This document shows, one piece after another, positions 43,901 to 52,791 of a stretch of DNA of 58,774 nt. Position 1 is the stretch's first letter; each line of letters begins with the position of its first letter. Position numbers and translations under genes: made by a program. Under the pieces are notes generated by a model that was not told the origin of the DNA, did not search any database, and saw nothing but the letters and a program-made list of their open reading frames with translations. The stretch is from an uncultured Clostridia bacterium (lineage in GTDB: Bacteria; Bacillota; Clostridia; TANB77; CAG-508), in the NCBI GenBank assembly GCA_944393505.1, contig CALYAK010000001.1:1-58774 (forward strand). The letters are read 5' to 3'.

Positions 43901-45316
43901 ATAAAGAAGAAATTAAATATTTCAGAATTCGGAATTGATGACAATATCTTTGATTTTGGAGCTGATTCTTTGAGTATTATTAATATTTTAACAGATCTTT
44001 TCCAATATCAACTTGATTTAAAAGTGTATGATTTATATCGTTATCCGACGGTTCGAAGTCTTTCTGATCATCTTCTCAACCGTACAGAAATTACAAAAGA
44101 AATTCCGACAACTGAATATGAAGAACTCAATAAACTGGTAGAAAATTTTCCAAAAACAACAGACACTAGAACCATTTCTACCCCTAAAACCATTTTATTA
44201 ACAGGAGCTACTGGTTTCTTAGGTTCCCACATCTTAGCAAAACTTTTGGATACTCCACAACAAATTCAAAAGATTTACTGTGCTGTTCGCAAAAAAGAAA
44301 ATCGTCTTCCTGATCAACGTTTGAAGGATCGAATGCATTTCTATTTTGGTGATAGCTATGATGATAAAATTCAGGATTTTGTAGAGGTCATTGATTCCGA
44401 CATCAACGAAACAGATTTAGGAATAGAACCATCCACATTTTCAAAGCTTTTACAACAAGTAGATACAGTTATCCATTGTGCTGCTAATGTAAAACATTAT
44501 GGAAATTATGATGATTTTGAAAAAACAAATATTGTAGGAACACGAAATATCCTTAAGTTTTGTCAAATGGCTAATTCTTCTTTGCATTATATTTCCACTA
44601 TGACCATTTCTGGAAATTATTTGGTAAAGCAAAACTTAGATAAGATTGTTTTTCACGAAAACTCCTTTTTCCAAAACCAATCTTTTGCTAGCAATGTTTA
44701 CTCGAAAAGTAAGTTGATTGCTGAATCCATTGTTCTTCGCGGTATTCAATCAGGATTAAATGCCACAATTTATCGAATTGGCGATTTAACTGGTCGTTAT
44801 TCGGACGGATTTTTCCAACAAAATATTCAAGATAATGCTATCTATACCCGCTTAAAATCGATGTTGGAAATCGGAGCAATTCCAGATACAATTTTGAAAA
44901 ATCTTTTGGAATTTACTCCAGTAGATTATGCTGCAGAAGCGGTTTGCAAAATCCTTTATGCAACGGAAAATAACCACCGCATTTTTCATATTTATAACCC
45001 AAATATGATTCAGACTTCTGTTTTATTGGAATGGATGAAGGGGCTTGGTTTTACAATGACCGTTAAACCGCAAGACGAATTTATTGATCTTGTCAAACAG
45101 CTTTCTACCAACGAGGAACATCAGAAAAAAATTTCTGGTATTATAAATGACTTTACAGATGATCATGATTTTGTATATAATCATATTTTAGAAACCAGTA
45201 ATTTAATCACTTGTGATTATTTAAAAAATTTAGGATTTCAATGGCCAAAATTAGACCTATCCTATTTTAAGAAATTAATTCATTATATGAGAAAAACCGG
45301 ATTTCTTACTCTATAA
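40964..45316 (+). CDS. one-module NRPS, C-A-T-R (terminal reductase)
   Basis: 1450 residues. Condensation domain (~10-430) with active-site HHLIGDA near 131 (Ala replaces the usual Gly after Asp). Adenylation domain (~455-970): LKAGGAYIPLDPEYP, YTSGSTGNPKG near 607, YNGYGPSETT, YRTGDLGY, RKDHQVKLHGLRIELGEIE, NGKINRK. Hand-aligned specificity residues read D-I-F-Q-V-A-G-I-F-K; I cannot assign the substrate. Carrier domain: FDFGADSLSI with the phosphopantetheine Ser near 1002. Reductase: GATGFLGSH near 1081 (NADPH) and Tyr-x3-Lys in YSKSK near 1245. It should condense an acyl group with one amino acid and release an aldehyde or alcohol. There is no PPTase or other tailoring gene in the window. 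A membrane histidine kinase follows 20 bp later. Confidence 0.95.
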   Translation: MEKTLLGLTNPQKSIWLTEQFYNGSCVNNICGTVRINEPIEIDLLRQAIQQLIEENDSFRLRFCIDEDGTVKQYLSDSSDFSMEVHVLDSNQDLISLQENSVNKRFELFHKPLYRFDLYQFKDHTGGFVLTIHHLIGDACTSGLIASKFSDIYLSLKNNQPRSKQDTSYLHFISSEQSYLQSEKFQKDQIFWKELFSQETELASIPSSSSSSATTSDACRKRFEISSEKLKQIQDYCSSHQISVFNFFMAIYAIYIGRVSHLEHFVLGTPILNRSTFAEKNTTGMFISTMPFQFDLSQDLSFSDLASKIVKDTMSMFRHQKYPYQMILEEMRKSQPNLPNLYHVLISYQNTRTNRNESDLDYTVEWTFNHNVADSIQIHLFDMNDLGILNVAYDFKTELYTSSDIESLHTRILNMIDQVLLQPYLPIHALEIVTPEEKFKLLETFNQTDLPYDEEKTLIDLFEEQVQKTPDAIALVFEKQTMSYRLLNQKVNSLATYLRSQGIINNSIVGVMLPRSFEMIIALLAVLKAGGAYIPLDPEYPQERISYILENSQSNLILSSKNLQEKLEQLSFSGKIILTDLANESIYTKNKENLTNISTPDGLSYLIYTSGSTGNPKGVMLTQKNFSNFLASMKKKAKFLEDGLPHSIVSITTVSFDIFAFETLVSLCYGLKLYITNDFEQKITLKLERLLLDSDIEILQTTPSIMNFHLENSSLNGFSKLKYIVLAGEQLPLQLVQKIKKIAPNCVVYNGYGPSETTIFSTFTDVTDLEQINIGRPLHNTQIYIVDQNLSLLPPYSLGEICIAGDGVGKGYLYNPNLTDQSFVVNPYRTGSKLYRTGDLGYFLPTGEIICKGRKDHQVKLHGLRIELGEIENCIASFEPSTGLKAAVIVKNIEGKDTLVAFLSSNATFSLQDLKQYLAQKLPNYMIPSCFTLLKSLPLTPNGKINRKILQTYAVSPMVVSNPSITPPRNLTEERIITSIKKKLNISEFGIDDNIFDFGADSLSIINILTDLFQYQLDLKVYDLYRYPTVRSLSDHLLNRTEITKEIPTTEYEELNKLVENFPKTTDTRTISTPKTILLTGATGFLGSHILAKLLDTPQQIQKIYCAVRKKENRLPDQRLKDRMHFYFGDSYDDKIQDFVEVIDSDINETDLGIEPSTFSKLLQQVDTVIHCAANVKHYGNYDDFEKTNIVGTRNILKFCQMANSSLHYISTMTISGNYLVKQNLDKIVFHENSFFQNQSFASNVYSKSKLIAESIVLRGIQSGLNATIYRIGDLTGRYSDGFFQQNIQDNAIYTRLKSMLEIGAIPDTILKNLLEFTPVDYAAEAVCKILYATENNHRIFHIYNPNMIQTSVLLEWMKGLGFTMTVKPQDEFIDLVKQLSTNEEHQKKISGIINDFTDDHDFVYNHILETSNLITCDYLKNLGFQWPKLDLSYFKKLIHYMRKTGFLTL

Positions 45317-45336
45317 AGAATGGAGACGATGAACCA

Positions 45337-47340
45337 ATGATAAAAAAACTCCGTAAACAATTTCAAAAATTATCAATTTCAACAAGACTTGTCCTTTATT
45401 TTGTTACGTTTTTTTGGATACTTTCTGTTATTTTGTATCATGCGATACCAGTCCTTTTAAACTATCCACCGGATACCATTAATACAACTTTTGATCGTGA
45501 AGTTTCCATTTTATATTATAAATATCAATATTTACTTGTTGTATTGGGTATTACTTTAATTTTCATACTAATCTTAAAGATCTCTTTGCGTAAGATTGAT
45601 CATTGGTGGAAATATCGAGAATCTGATATTGATACAATTGTCTGCGTACGAAAAATAGCAATGAGTTTTTCGTTGAAACTTTATTTGTATATGGAAATTT
45701 TTCCAACCTTGATGCTTCTGCTTATTTTGATGTTAACAGGAAGTCATCCTGCCATCCTTTTATTTAAGATTGGTACGATTATTTTCACTTTCGCAACTTT
45801 TGTTGCTTCTTTGTTCCTCGTTATTACAAAGAATGCTTTATACCCAGTTTTAAGAGAAACTTCAAAATATATTTCAGCAGAAGAAGGATCTGAAGGATTT
45901 TCTTTAAGAGCATCTTTAATCTTTCAATTGTTCCCAGGTGTTCTTGTAGTTTCGTTAATTTTGTCTTTGATTGGATACTACCGTTTAACCGTTGAAAAAG
46001 GTGAACTATTAAACAATTATTACCAACAGACAATCGATTCAGCTCTGCCAAGAATTCAACAAGATCCTTCGATTGAATCCGTGGATCATATTCTATCTGA
46101 TTATTATTCAGACTCGACCACTTTTTGCTTTATCGTTAATCCGGATTCAACCATTCAAACAAGCAATGGAACAGAGTTAAGTCATTTTTTTGTAAAATAT
46201 ATGAATGAATTGGCAAGATCCCATAATAACACTGCTTATGAGGCTTATACTGTTGATTCACAAGCTGTTATTCGTGATTTCACTTACGAAGGCAACACTT
46301 ATACGGTGGGAATTTATTTTGAAGTTGCGTCCTTTTCTAGCTTTTTACTATTTTTATTTATTTCAGTCATTACATTTTTACTTAATTTAATGATGATTAT
46401 TTACGTTTCCAGCTCTTTAACGAAGGATATTAAAAATGTTACTGCTGGATTAAATCACATTATTAATAATGATCAAATTGATGAAAATAAAAAGCTACCA
46501 GTTACTTCAAATGACGAAATCGGTGATCTTGTTATAGCCTTAAATCAAGTACAAGATCTAAACCGCTCTCAAGTTGCTCAAATTCGAGATAATCAAGATA
46601 AATTAATGGAAAAAGAACGACTTGCTTCCTTAGGACAATTAATTGGAGGAATTGCTCACAACATGAAGACACCAATTATGTCTATTTCTGGTGCAGCAGA
46701 AGGCCTTTCCGATTTAATCAAAGAATATGATTCTTCCATTGGAGATCCGGAAGTAACGAATTCTGATCATCATGATATTGCAAAAGATATGTCTGTTTGG
46801 GTTGAAAAAATTAAGGAATATACTGAGTATATGTCTGATATCATCACAGCAGTAAAAGGGCAAGCTGTTACTTTTACCGATGCTCAAGCAGAAACTTTTA
46901 CTGTAGAAGAATTTATCAAACGTGTAGATATTTTAATGCGTCACGAACTAAAAAATGCTTTAATTACCATGAATGTTCAAGTTGATGTCGTTCCAAATTT
47001 AACCTTAACTGGTAATATTAATAGTTTAGTACAAGTCATCGATAATATGGTTTCCAATGCAATACAAGCATATAATGGAAAAACAAATGAAACAATTGAA
47101 TTAAAGGTTCAAAAAGAACGTGATAAATTAGTAATTTCCGTTATTGATCACGCAGGTGGTATGCCAAAAGAAGTTTCTGATAAATTATTTAAAGAAATGA
47201 TTACCACAAAAGGAAAAAATGGAACTGGACTTGGATTATTTATGTCTTATTCAAATATTCGTGCTCATTTTAATGGAAATATTACCGTTCAGTCAGTAGA
47301 AGGTTCGGGTACTACTTTTAAAATTTATTTACCTTTATAA
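45337..47340 (+). CDS. membrane sensor histidine kinase
   Basis: 667 residues. About five N-terminal membrane helices, an extracytoplasmic loop (~215-325), another helix (~330-352), a HAMP-like linker (NVTAGLNHIINN...), then the kinase: H-box GGIAHNMKTPIMS (phospho-His), N-box VIDNMVSNAIQAY, G1 VIDHAGGMP and G2 KNGTGLGLF. It starts 20 bp after the NRPS stop and is probably in the same transcript. The next regulator gene has its own ribosome site after a terminator hairpin. The multi-helix sensor could detect a hydrophobic molecule, plausibly the NRPS product, which is inference. Confidence 0.93.
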   Translation: MIKKLRKQFQKLSISTRLVLYFVTFFWILSVILYHAIPVLLNYPPDTINTTFDREVSILYYKYQYLLVVLGITLIFILILKISLRKIDHWWKYRESDIDTIVCVRKIAMSFSLKLYLYMEIFPTLMLLLILMLTGSHPAILLFKIGTIIFTFATFVASLFLVITKNALYPVLRETSKYISAEEGSEGFSLRASLIFQLFPGVLVVSLILSLIGYYRLTVEKGELLNNYYQQTIDSALPRIQQDPSIESVDHILSDYYSDSTTFCFIVNPDSTIQTSNGTELSHFFVKYMNELARSHNNTAYEAYTVDSQAVIRDFTYEGNTYTVGIYFEVASFSSFLLFLFISVITFLLNLMMIIYVSSSLTKDIKNVTAGLNHIINNDQIDENKKLPVTSNDEIGDLVIALNQVQDLNRSQVAQIRDNQDKLMEKERLASLGQLIGGIAHNMKTPIMSISGAAEGLSDLIKEYDSSIGDPEVTNSDHHDIAKDMSVWVEKIKEYTEYMSDIITAVKGQAVTFTDAQAETFTVEEFIKRVDILMRHELKNALITMNVQVDVVPNLTLTGNINSLVQVIDNMVSNAIQAYNGKTNETIELKVQKERDKLVISVIDHAGGMPKEVSDKLFKEMITTKGKNGTGLGLFMSYSNIRAHFNGNITVQSVEGSGTTFKIYLPL

Positions 47341-47345
47341 CGCTT

Positions 47346-47384
47346 AAAAGAAGATTTTTCCTTTCGAAAAATCTTCTTTTTTTC
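47346..47384 (+). terminator. intrinsic terminator after kinase gene
   Basis: AAAAGAAGATTTTTC / GAAAAATCTTCTTTT with T run. So the NRPS-kinase transcript likely ends here and the response regulator has a separate promoter. Confidence 0.85.
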
Positions 47385-47483
47385 TTTCTTTTAAAAATAA
47401 TCAACAGAATTCTTCTATTTTTGATTGCTTTTTCCACAAATTATTAATATAATGTGTACAGTTTATATGCGAGGTGATTATTC

Positions 47484-48536
47484 GTGAGAAAAGGTATTCA
47501 GGCCACTCCTTCTAAAGGTTATCGTATCATAGCCGTTGATGATGAGGAAGGGATTGTTGACTCTTTATCTATTTTTCTAAAACGATCTGGTTATGACTTT
47601 GTTGGTATAACCGATCCTCTTGAAGCAATTGAAAGAGTTAAGAATGAACACTTCGACCTTATGATATTAGACTTTATTATGAGTCCTATTCATGGAGATA
47701 AGGTTGTTGAAGAAATCCGAAAATTTAATAAAGATCTTTATATTCTTTTGTTAACCGGGCACAAAGATTTAGCCCCTCCTCTTGAGACAATTCGTCGCTT
47801 AGATATCCAAGGCTATTGTGAAAAAAGTAATAAATTTGATCAATTACTTTTATTGATTGAATCTGGAATTAAATCAATTTCTCAAATGAATGAAATAAAG
47901 GCTATCAATCAAGAGTTGACCGGAATGTATGATAAATTAGAAAAAGCTTATTTGGAAAGCATTCAGACATTAAGATTTGCTGTAGAAGCAAAAGATGCTT
48001 ATACAAGAGGTCATTCGGATCGAGTTTCGGAATATTCTGTTTTAATTGGGGAATATTTAAATCTAACAGAAGAAGATATTAAAACTTTACGTATTGGAGG
48101 GCTTTTCCACGATATTGGAAAAATTGGTATTCCAGATAGCATCTTACTAAAAGAAACAAAGTTAGATGATGATGAATACTCTCAAATTAAAAATCATCCA
48201 TCCATTGGTGCTCATATTCTTTGCAACGCAGAAATCTTTCAAGAAATTATTCCAATTGTAAAACATCATCATGAAAAATATGATGGAACTGGTTATCCTA
48301 GTAAATTAGCTGGTGCTGACATACCATTTCTTGCTAGAATTGCGGCTGTTGCCGATACATTTGATGCAATGACGTCCAAAAGAACGTATCGAGATGCTTT
48401 ACCATTAGATGTAGTAAAATCTGAAATTAAGCGTTGTTCTGGTACTCAATTTGATCCAGAAATCGCAAAAGCATTTTTAGAAATTCTGGATAAACAGTAT
48501 GACAAAATTCTTGAAATTCAAAAAAAATATAATTAA
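47484..48536 (+). CDS. response regulator with HD-GYP domain
   Basis: 350 residues. Receiver domain (~12-130): AVDDEEGIVD acidic pair, phospho-Asp in LMILDFIM, Thr in LLLTGHKD. Then a coiled linker (~145-165) and an HD-GYP domain: HSDRVSEYSVLIGEYL, GLFHDIGKIGIPDSIL, HHHEKYDGTGYP, ADTFDAMTSKRTYR. HD-GYP proteins break down cyclic di-GMP. The likely partner is the kinase encoded just upstream. It starts at GTG with GAGGTGAT upstream. Confidence 0.95.
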   Translation: MRKGIQATPSKGYRIIAVDDEEGIVDSLSIFLKRSGYDFVGITDPLEAIERVKNEHFDLMILDFIMSPIHGDKVVEEIRKFNKDLYILLLTGHKDLAPPLETIRRLDIQGYCEKSNKFDQLLLLIESGIKSISQMNEIKAINQELTGMYDKLEKAYLESIQTLRFAVEAKDAYTRGHSDRVSEYSVLIGEYLNLTEEDIKTLRIGGLFHDIGKIGIPDSILLKETKLDDDEYSQIKNHPSIGAHILCNAEIFQEIIPIVKHHHEKYDGTGYPSKLAGADIPFLARIAAVADTFDAMTSKRTYRDALPLDVVKSEIKRCSGTQFDPEIAKAFLEILDKQYDKILEIQKKYN

Positions 48537-48548
48537 GGCAGAGGTTTT

Positions 48549-49319
48549 ATGAAATCTTATCAAATTCGAGAACAAGCAAAAACTTATCTAACTGGAGGCT
48601 GGAAAACATTTGCGATTACCACATTTATTTATTTACTTCTTTTATTAATCTTTTCGTATGGTCCAGTCTTCTTTAATGCGCCCTATCTTCTATCAATTTT
48701 ATTACAAAGTTTCATCAATACGATTTTAACTTATGGATTACTTTCTTCTTTTTGGAATTATTCTAAAGGAAAAGATGTTAAGTTTTATGATTTTATCATC
48801 ATCTCATTTAAAAATATAAAACGCTCCTTATTGCTATTTTTCCATACTGCAATTCGTTTAGCGATACCTTTTCTACTTACGATACTTTCTACGATTTTGT
48901 TAGGTGGATCTATCAGTGGTTTTAATATTTATCAACTGACATCTGCAGAAACAGCTCCGCTTTTAATCGTAATTATAATAATTTCTATTATTCTTTTTAT
49001 TTTAACTTATGCTTTCTTTTTCTTAAAGTCTTTAAATTATGCAGTTAGTTCTTTAATAGCAATTGATCAACCAGATTTAAACGAAAAAGATTGTATTTTA
49101 AAAAGTAAAGAATTAATGGCAGGAAATCGAAAAAAATATATCTTTTTATTACTTAGTTTTGTCGGCTGGTTTATTGTTGGAATATTTACTCTTTTAATTG
49201 GTTTTTTATGGATTTTTCCTTATTTACAAATGTCTCTTATTTGTTTTTATGAAATGTTAAAAGACGATGGAAATAAAAATAATAAAAAATCAAAAAAGAA
49301 AAACAAAAAGAAAAAATGA
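48549..49319 (+). CDS. DUF975 family membrane protein
   Basis: 256 residues, about five to six membrane helices, the late segment LIAIDQPDLNEKDCILKSKELMAGNRKKYIF, matching the DUF975 conserved block (S..LM.G.k...F), and a Lys/Asn-rich tail (NNKKSKKKNKKKK). Function unknown; family members are often near cell-envelope genes. AGAGG is a few bases before the ATG; it lies 12 bp after the HD-GYP gene, so co-transcribed with it. Confidence 0.87.
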   Translation: MKSYQIREQAKTYLTGGWKTFAITTFIYLLLLLIFSYGPVFFNAPYLLSILLQSFINTILTYGLLSSFWNYSKGKDVKFYDFIIISFKNIKRSLLLFFHTAIRLAIPFLLTILSTILLGGSISGFNIYQLTSAETAPLLIVIIIISIILFILTYAFFFLKSLNYAVSSLIAIDQPDLNEKDCILKSKELMAGNRKKYIFLLLSFVGWFIVGIFTLLIGFLWIFPYLQMSLICFYEMLKDDGNKNNKKSKKKNKKKK

Positions 49320-50637
49320 TATTTTTGAAAGGAACCTAAGCACTCATTTAGGTTTCTTTTTTCTTCCTTATTTTTGTCATTTTTTCAATCCATTCTTTTT
49401 TCTTTGACATTTTTATTTTACATAATATTAATTATTCGTTTTTTTGATCATTTTAGACATTTTTGAGTTTTTTTGCTTCCCCGTAATCTTTTAACCCCAT
49501 TTTTCGAGATAAATTTTTCATTTTTTCCTTTTTTATTGTTTACTTTATGATATCCTGTGTTTTTTGTGTTTTGTCTTATTTCCAATTTTAAAATCTGTCC
49601 TTACTTTTTCTTTTTTCTTTCATAACATGTTTTTTCCATACTCATTTTGTTTTCCTATTTAATCATATTTTATTTTTCTTTTTTCATCTTTTATTCGGAT
49701 TATTTTATTTTTATCTTTTCAAAAAAGTTTTTTATTTAATTTTTTTCTTTTATTTTCGATTTATCAAAATTTTTATAATGATAAATTTATTTTTTTCTTT
49801 TTTTATTTTAAATTATTTTTTTAATTATTATTTCGTTTTTTATTTTGTTTTATTTTAATTTTTTCTCTTATTTAATTTTAATTTTTATTTTTTGTTAAAA
49901 TAATTATTTCTGATTTTGAATAAAATTTTATTCTAATCTATCTTTTTGATAAATAGATTTTCTCTCTTTTACTTTATTTTTTCTTTCTATCATATTCCGT
50001 TTACTTTTTCCTTTCTTCTCTTATACTTTGTCATTTTGTATTTCTGTGATTATGTTTTCCCTTTCTAATAGTAAACATAATTCCGATTTTGCTTCTTTTT
50101 TCTTTTTAGGCACTTTTTTTCATTTTTCCTTTTATCCCTAGTCATAATTTCTCTCTTTTTCTCATTTTTTTCCAGAAATTTTCTGTTTTTTCTTTCTTTC
50201 TCTAATTTTTAACTTTTTTTGACTTTGTCTTATTTCCAATTTTCACTTAGCATTCTATCTCATATAATTTTCTTTTCTTCTCTCTTCTTTTCCTTTTTGT
50301 TATGATTCACCTTTTCGTATTTTTATTTTCTTTTATTTTTATTTTTTCTTCATTTATAATTTTTCTTTTAACTATTTTTTTATTTAATTATTAATTTTTA
50401 ACAATAATAATTAATAAAATCTTGAAATTTTTTATTTATAAAAATTAATTGCAAATAAAAAAATAAATGATAATAAAATTTATTAATAATCTTCATAAAT
50501 AAAAATAATTATTCTAAATATTTTATCATTTATTTTTTATATTTATCTTTCTTTTTTATTATTTTTACTTTTCTTTTTTTATTAATAAAAAAATATTTTA
50601 TAAATAGAAAAAGCTACATAAATATGTAGCTTCTTCT
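49320..50637. other. 1.3-kb T-rich gene-free stretch
   Basis: No reading frame of interest on either strand. The + strand is almost entirely T, A and C with G very rare. A weak terminator (AGGAACC..GGTTTCTTTTTT) ends the preceding operon at about 49328-49360. The 20-bp string TTTGTCTTATTTCCAATTTT occurs at 49570-49589 and 50224-50243. Hairpin-poor otherwise. The composition agrees with the T>A bias of the surrounding + strand but is far stronger. It could be a decayed gene tract or a termination zone between convergent blocks. Confidence 0.7.
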
Positions 50638-52791
50638 CTATATTTTCATACTCAATTTTACTTTTTGCTTTTCTTTATCAATTCCAATTACTTTTACCTT
50701 TACAATATCTCCTACACTTACAACATCTGATGGATTTTTTACAAATTGATGACTCATTTCTGAGATATGTACTAAACCATCGTGTTTTACTCCAATATCT
50801 ACAAATGCTCCAAAATCAATAACATTTCTTACCGTACCATTTAAAATTTGTCCTTCTTGTAAATCTTCAAATTTTAAAACATCATTCCTTAAAATTGGTT
50901 TTGGCATTTCTTCTCTTGGATCTCTTCCTGGTTTTCCTAATTCGGCAATGATATCTCTTAGTGTCATTTCTCCTATTTGTAATTTTTTAGCATACTCTTC
51001 TACTTGTATTTTCTCTAGCTTTTCTTTTAGTTCTTTTACTTTTTCTTTCTCTAATAAATCTTCTGTTTGATAACTAAGTTCTTTTAATAAAGCCTCTGCC
51101 ACCTCGTAACTCTCCGGATGAACCGCTGTTATTTCAAGTGGATTTGTTCCCCCTGGTATACGAATAAATCCTGCACATTGTTCATAAGCCACTTTTCCTA
51201 GTTTTGGAACTTTTAATAATTCTTTTCTTTCTTTTATTTTTCCATTTTCATCTCGATATTTTACAATATTACTTGCAATGGTTTTATTAATTCCGGAAAC
51301 ATAGGATAATAGCGAAGGTGTTGCTGTATTAATATCTACGCCTACTTTATTAACGGCATCCTCTACAACTCCTGTTAAACTTTCGTTTAATTTTGTCTGG
51401 TTTACATCATGTTGATATTGTCCTACTCCAATCGCTTTTGGATCAATTTTTACCAATTCTGCTAAAGGATCTTGTAATCTTCGAGCAATGGATATCGCTC
51501 CTCTTAGAGAAACATTGACATCTGGATATTCTTGTGTAGCAAGTTTCGATGCAGAATATACAGATGCTCCTGCCTCGCTCACAATAGCATAATAGATTTC
51601 TTCTTCTAATTCTCCAATCATCTCTGCTACAAAAGCTTCCGATTCTCTCGATGCTGTTCCATTTCCAATTGCAATCATGGTTACATGATGTTTTTTAATT
51701 AAGGCTTTTAACGTTTTCTTTGCACCTTCTACATCATTTTGTGGTTCTGTCGGATAAACCGTCGTCGTATCTAATAATTTTCCAGTCTCATCGATGACTG
51801 CAATTTTACATCCTGTTCGATATGCTGGATCAAATCCCATTACGGTTAATCCTTTTATCGGTGCTGCTAGTAAAAGTTGTTTTGCATTACTTCCAAAAAC
51901 TTTAATCGCTTTTTCTTCTGCTTTTTCTGTTAAATCTGATCGAACCTCTCGATCAACAGATGGTTCAATTAGTCTTTCAAAACTATCCTTAATTGTATCT
52001 TTTAAAATTTCATAATATGGATTTTTATTTGTAGAAATCATTTTATTTTCAATATAATAAAGAATTTTATCTACTGGTTTTTCAATCTTTACTTTTAAAA
52101 AACCTTCTTTTTCTCCTCGATTAATCGCTAAAATTCGATGACTTGGCAGTTTACCTATTTTTTCTGAAAATTCATAGTACATTTCATAATTTGATTTTTC
52201 TTCTGGATTTGAAGCTTTCACTTCAATCATACCTTCACGATAAATCACTTTTTTTATGTATTTACGATACTGTGCAGAATCTGAAATATTCTCTGCCACA
52301 ATATCTTTTGCTCCATTCATTACATCATCAATTGTATTAATTTCTTTTTCTGGGTTTATATATTTTTTTGCTTCTTCATATAGATCAACCTCTGTCTTTT
52401 GTTGTTCTAAAATTTTTGCAAAAGGTTCTAAGCCACGTTCCTTTGCAATCGTCGCTCTGGTTCTCTTTTTTTGCTTATATGGTCGATATATATCTTCTAC
52501 TTCTGCTAAAGTTAAAGCTTCCTCAATTTGTGTTATTAATTCTTCTGTTAGCTTTCCTTGACTTTCAATTGAATTTTTTACTTCTTCTTTTCTTTTTTCA
52601 AGATTTCTTAAATAGGTTAATCTCTCTCCTAATTCTCGTAACTGTTCGTCACTTAGTCCTCCTGTTACTTCTTTTCTATAACGTGCAATGAAGGGAATGG
52701 TATTCCCTTCATCAATTAGCTTTATGGTTGCTTCTACTTGTTTTTCTTTTACTTTTAATTCTTCTGCAATTAAACTTTCTATTGGTTTCAT
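50638..52791 (-). CDS. tex: Tex-like RNA-binding transcription accessory protein
   Basis: 717 residues, the usual Tex length. N-terminal HTH-like domain (NTIPFIARYRKEVTGGLSDE), the YqgF-like RNase H fold (GFDPAYRTGCKIAVIDETG; AIGNGTASRESEAF), helix-hairpin-helix domains (VGVDINTATPSLLSYVSGIN; KVPKLGKVAYEQCAGFIRI) and a C-terminal S1 domain (LNGTVRNVIDFGAFVDIGV; KHDGLVHISEM). It binds RNA and affects transcription and toxin expression in other bacteria. Its start overlaps the stop of the previous gene as ATGA, so they are translationally coupled. Confidence 0.97.
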   Translation of the reverse strand: MKPIESLIAEELKVKEKQVEATIKLIDEGNTIPFIARYRKEVTGGLSDEQLRELGERLTYLRNLEKRKEEVKNSIESQGKLTEELITQIEEALTLAEVEDIYRPYKQKKRTRATIAKERGLEPFAKILEQQKTEVDLYEEAKKYINPEKEINTIDDVMNGAKDIVAENISDSAQYRKYIKKVIYREGMIEVKASNPEEKSNYEMYYEFSEKIGKLPSHRILAINRGEKEGFLKVKIEKPVDKILYYIENKMISTNKNPYYEILKDTIKDSFERLIEPSVDREVRSDLTEKAEEKAIKVFGSNAKQLLLAAPIKGLTVMGFDPAYRTGCKIAVIDETGKLLDTTTVYPTEPQNDVEGAKKTLKALIKKHHVTMIAIGNGTASRESEAFVAEMIGELEEEIYYAIVSEAGASVYSASKLATQEYPDVNVSLRGAISIARRLQDPLAELVKIDPKAIGVGQYQHDVNQTKLNESLTGVVEDAVNKVGVDINTATPSLLSYVSGINKTIASNIVKYRDENGKIKERKELLKVPKLGKVAYEQCAGFIRIPGGTNPLEITAVHPESYEVAEALLKELSYQTEDLLEKEKVKELKEKLEKIQVEEYAKKLQIGEMTLRDIIAELGKPGRDPREEMPKPILRNDVLKFEDLQEGQILNGTVRNVIDFGAFVDIGVKHDGLVHISEMSHQFVKNPSDVVSVGDIVKVKVIGIDKEKQKVKLSMKI

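Noticed and set aside
49414..49437. dif-like sequence (TTTACATAATAT) in the convergent spacer
   Set aside because: It resembles one half of Firmicutes dif, but the other half does not fit. + strand T/C bias does not switch around it, so no replication terminus is supported.
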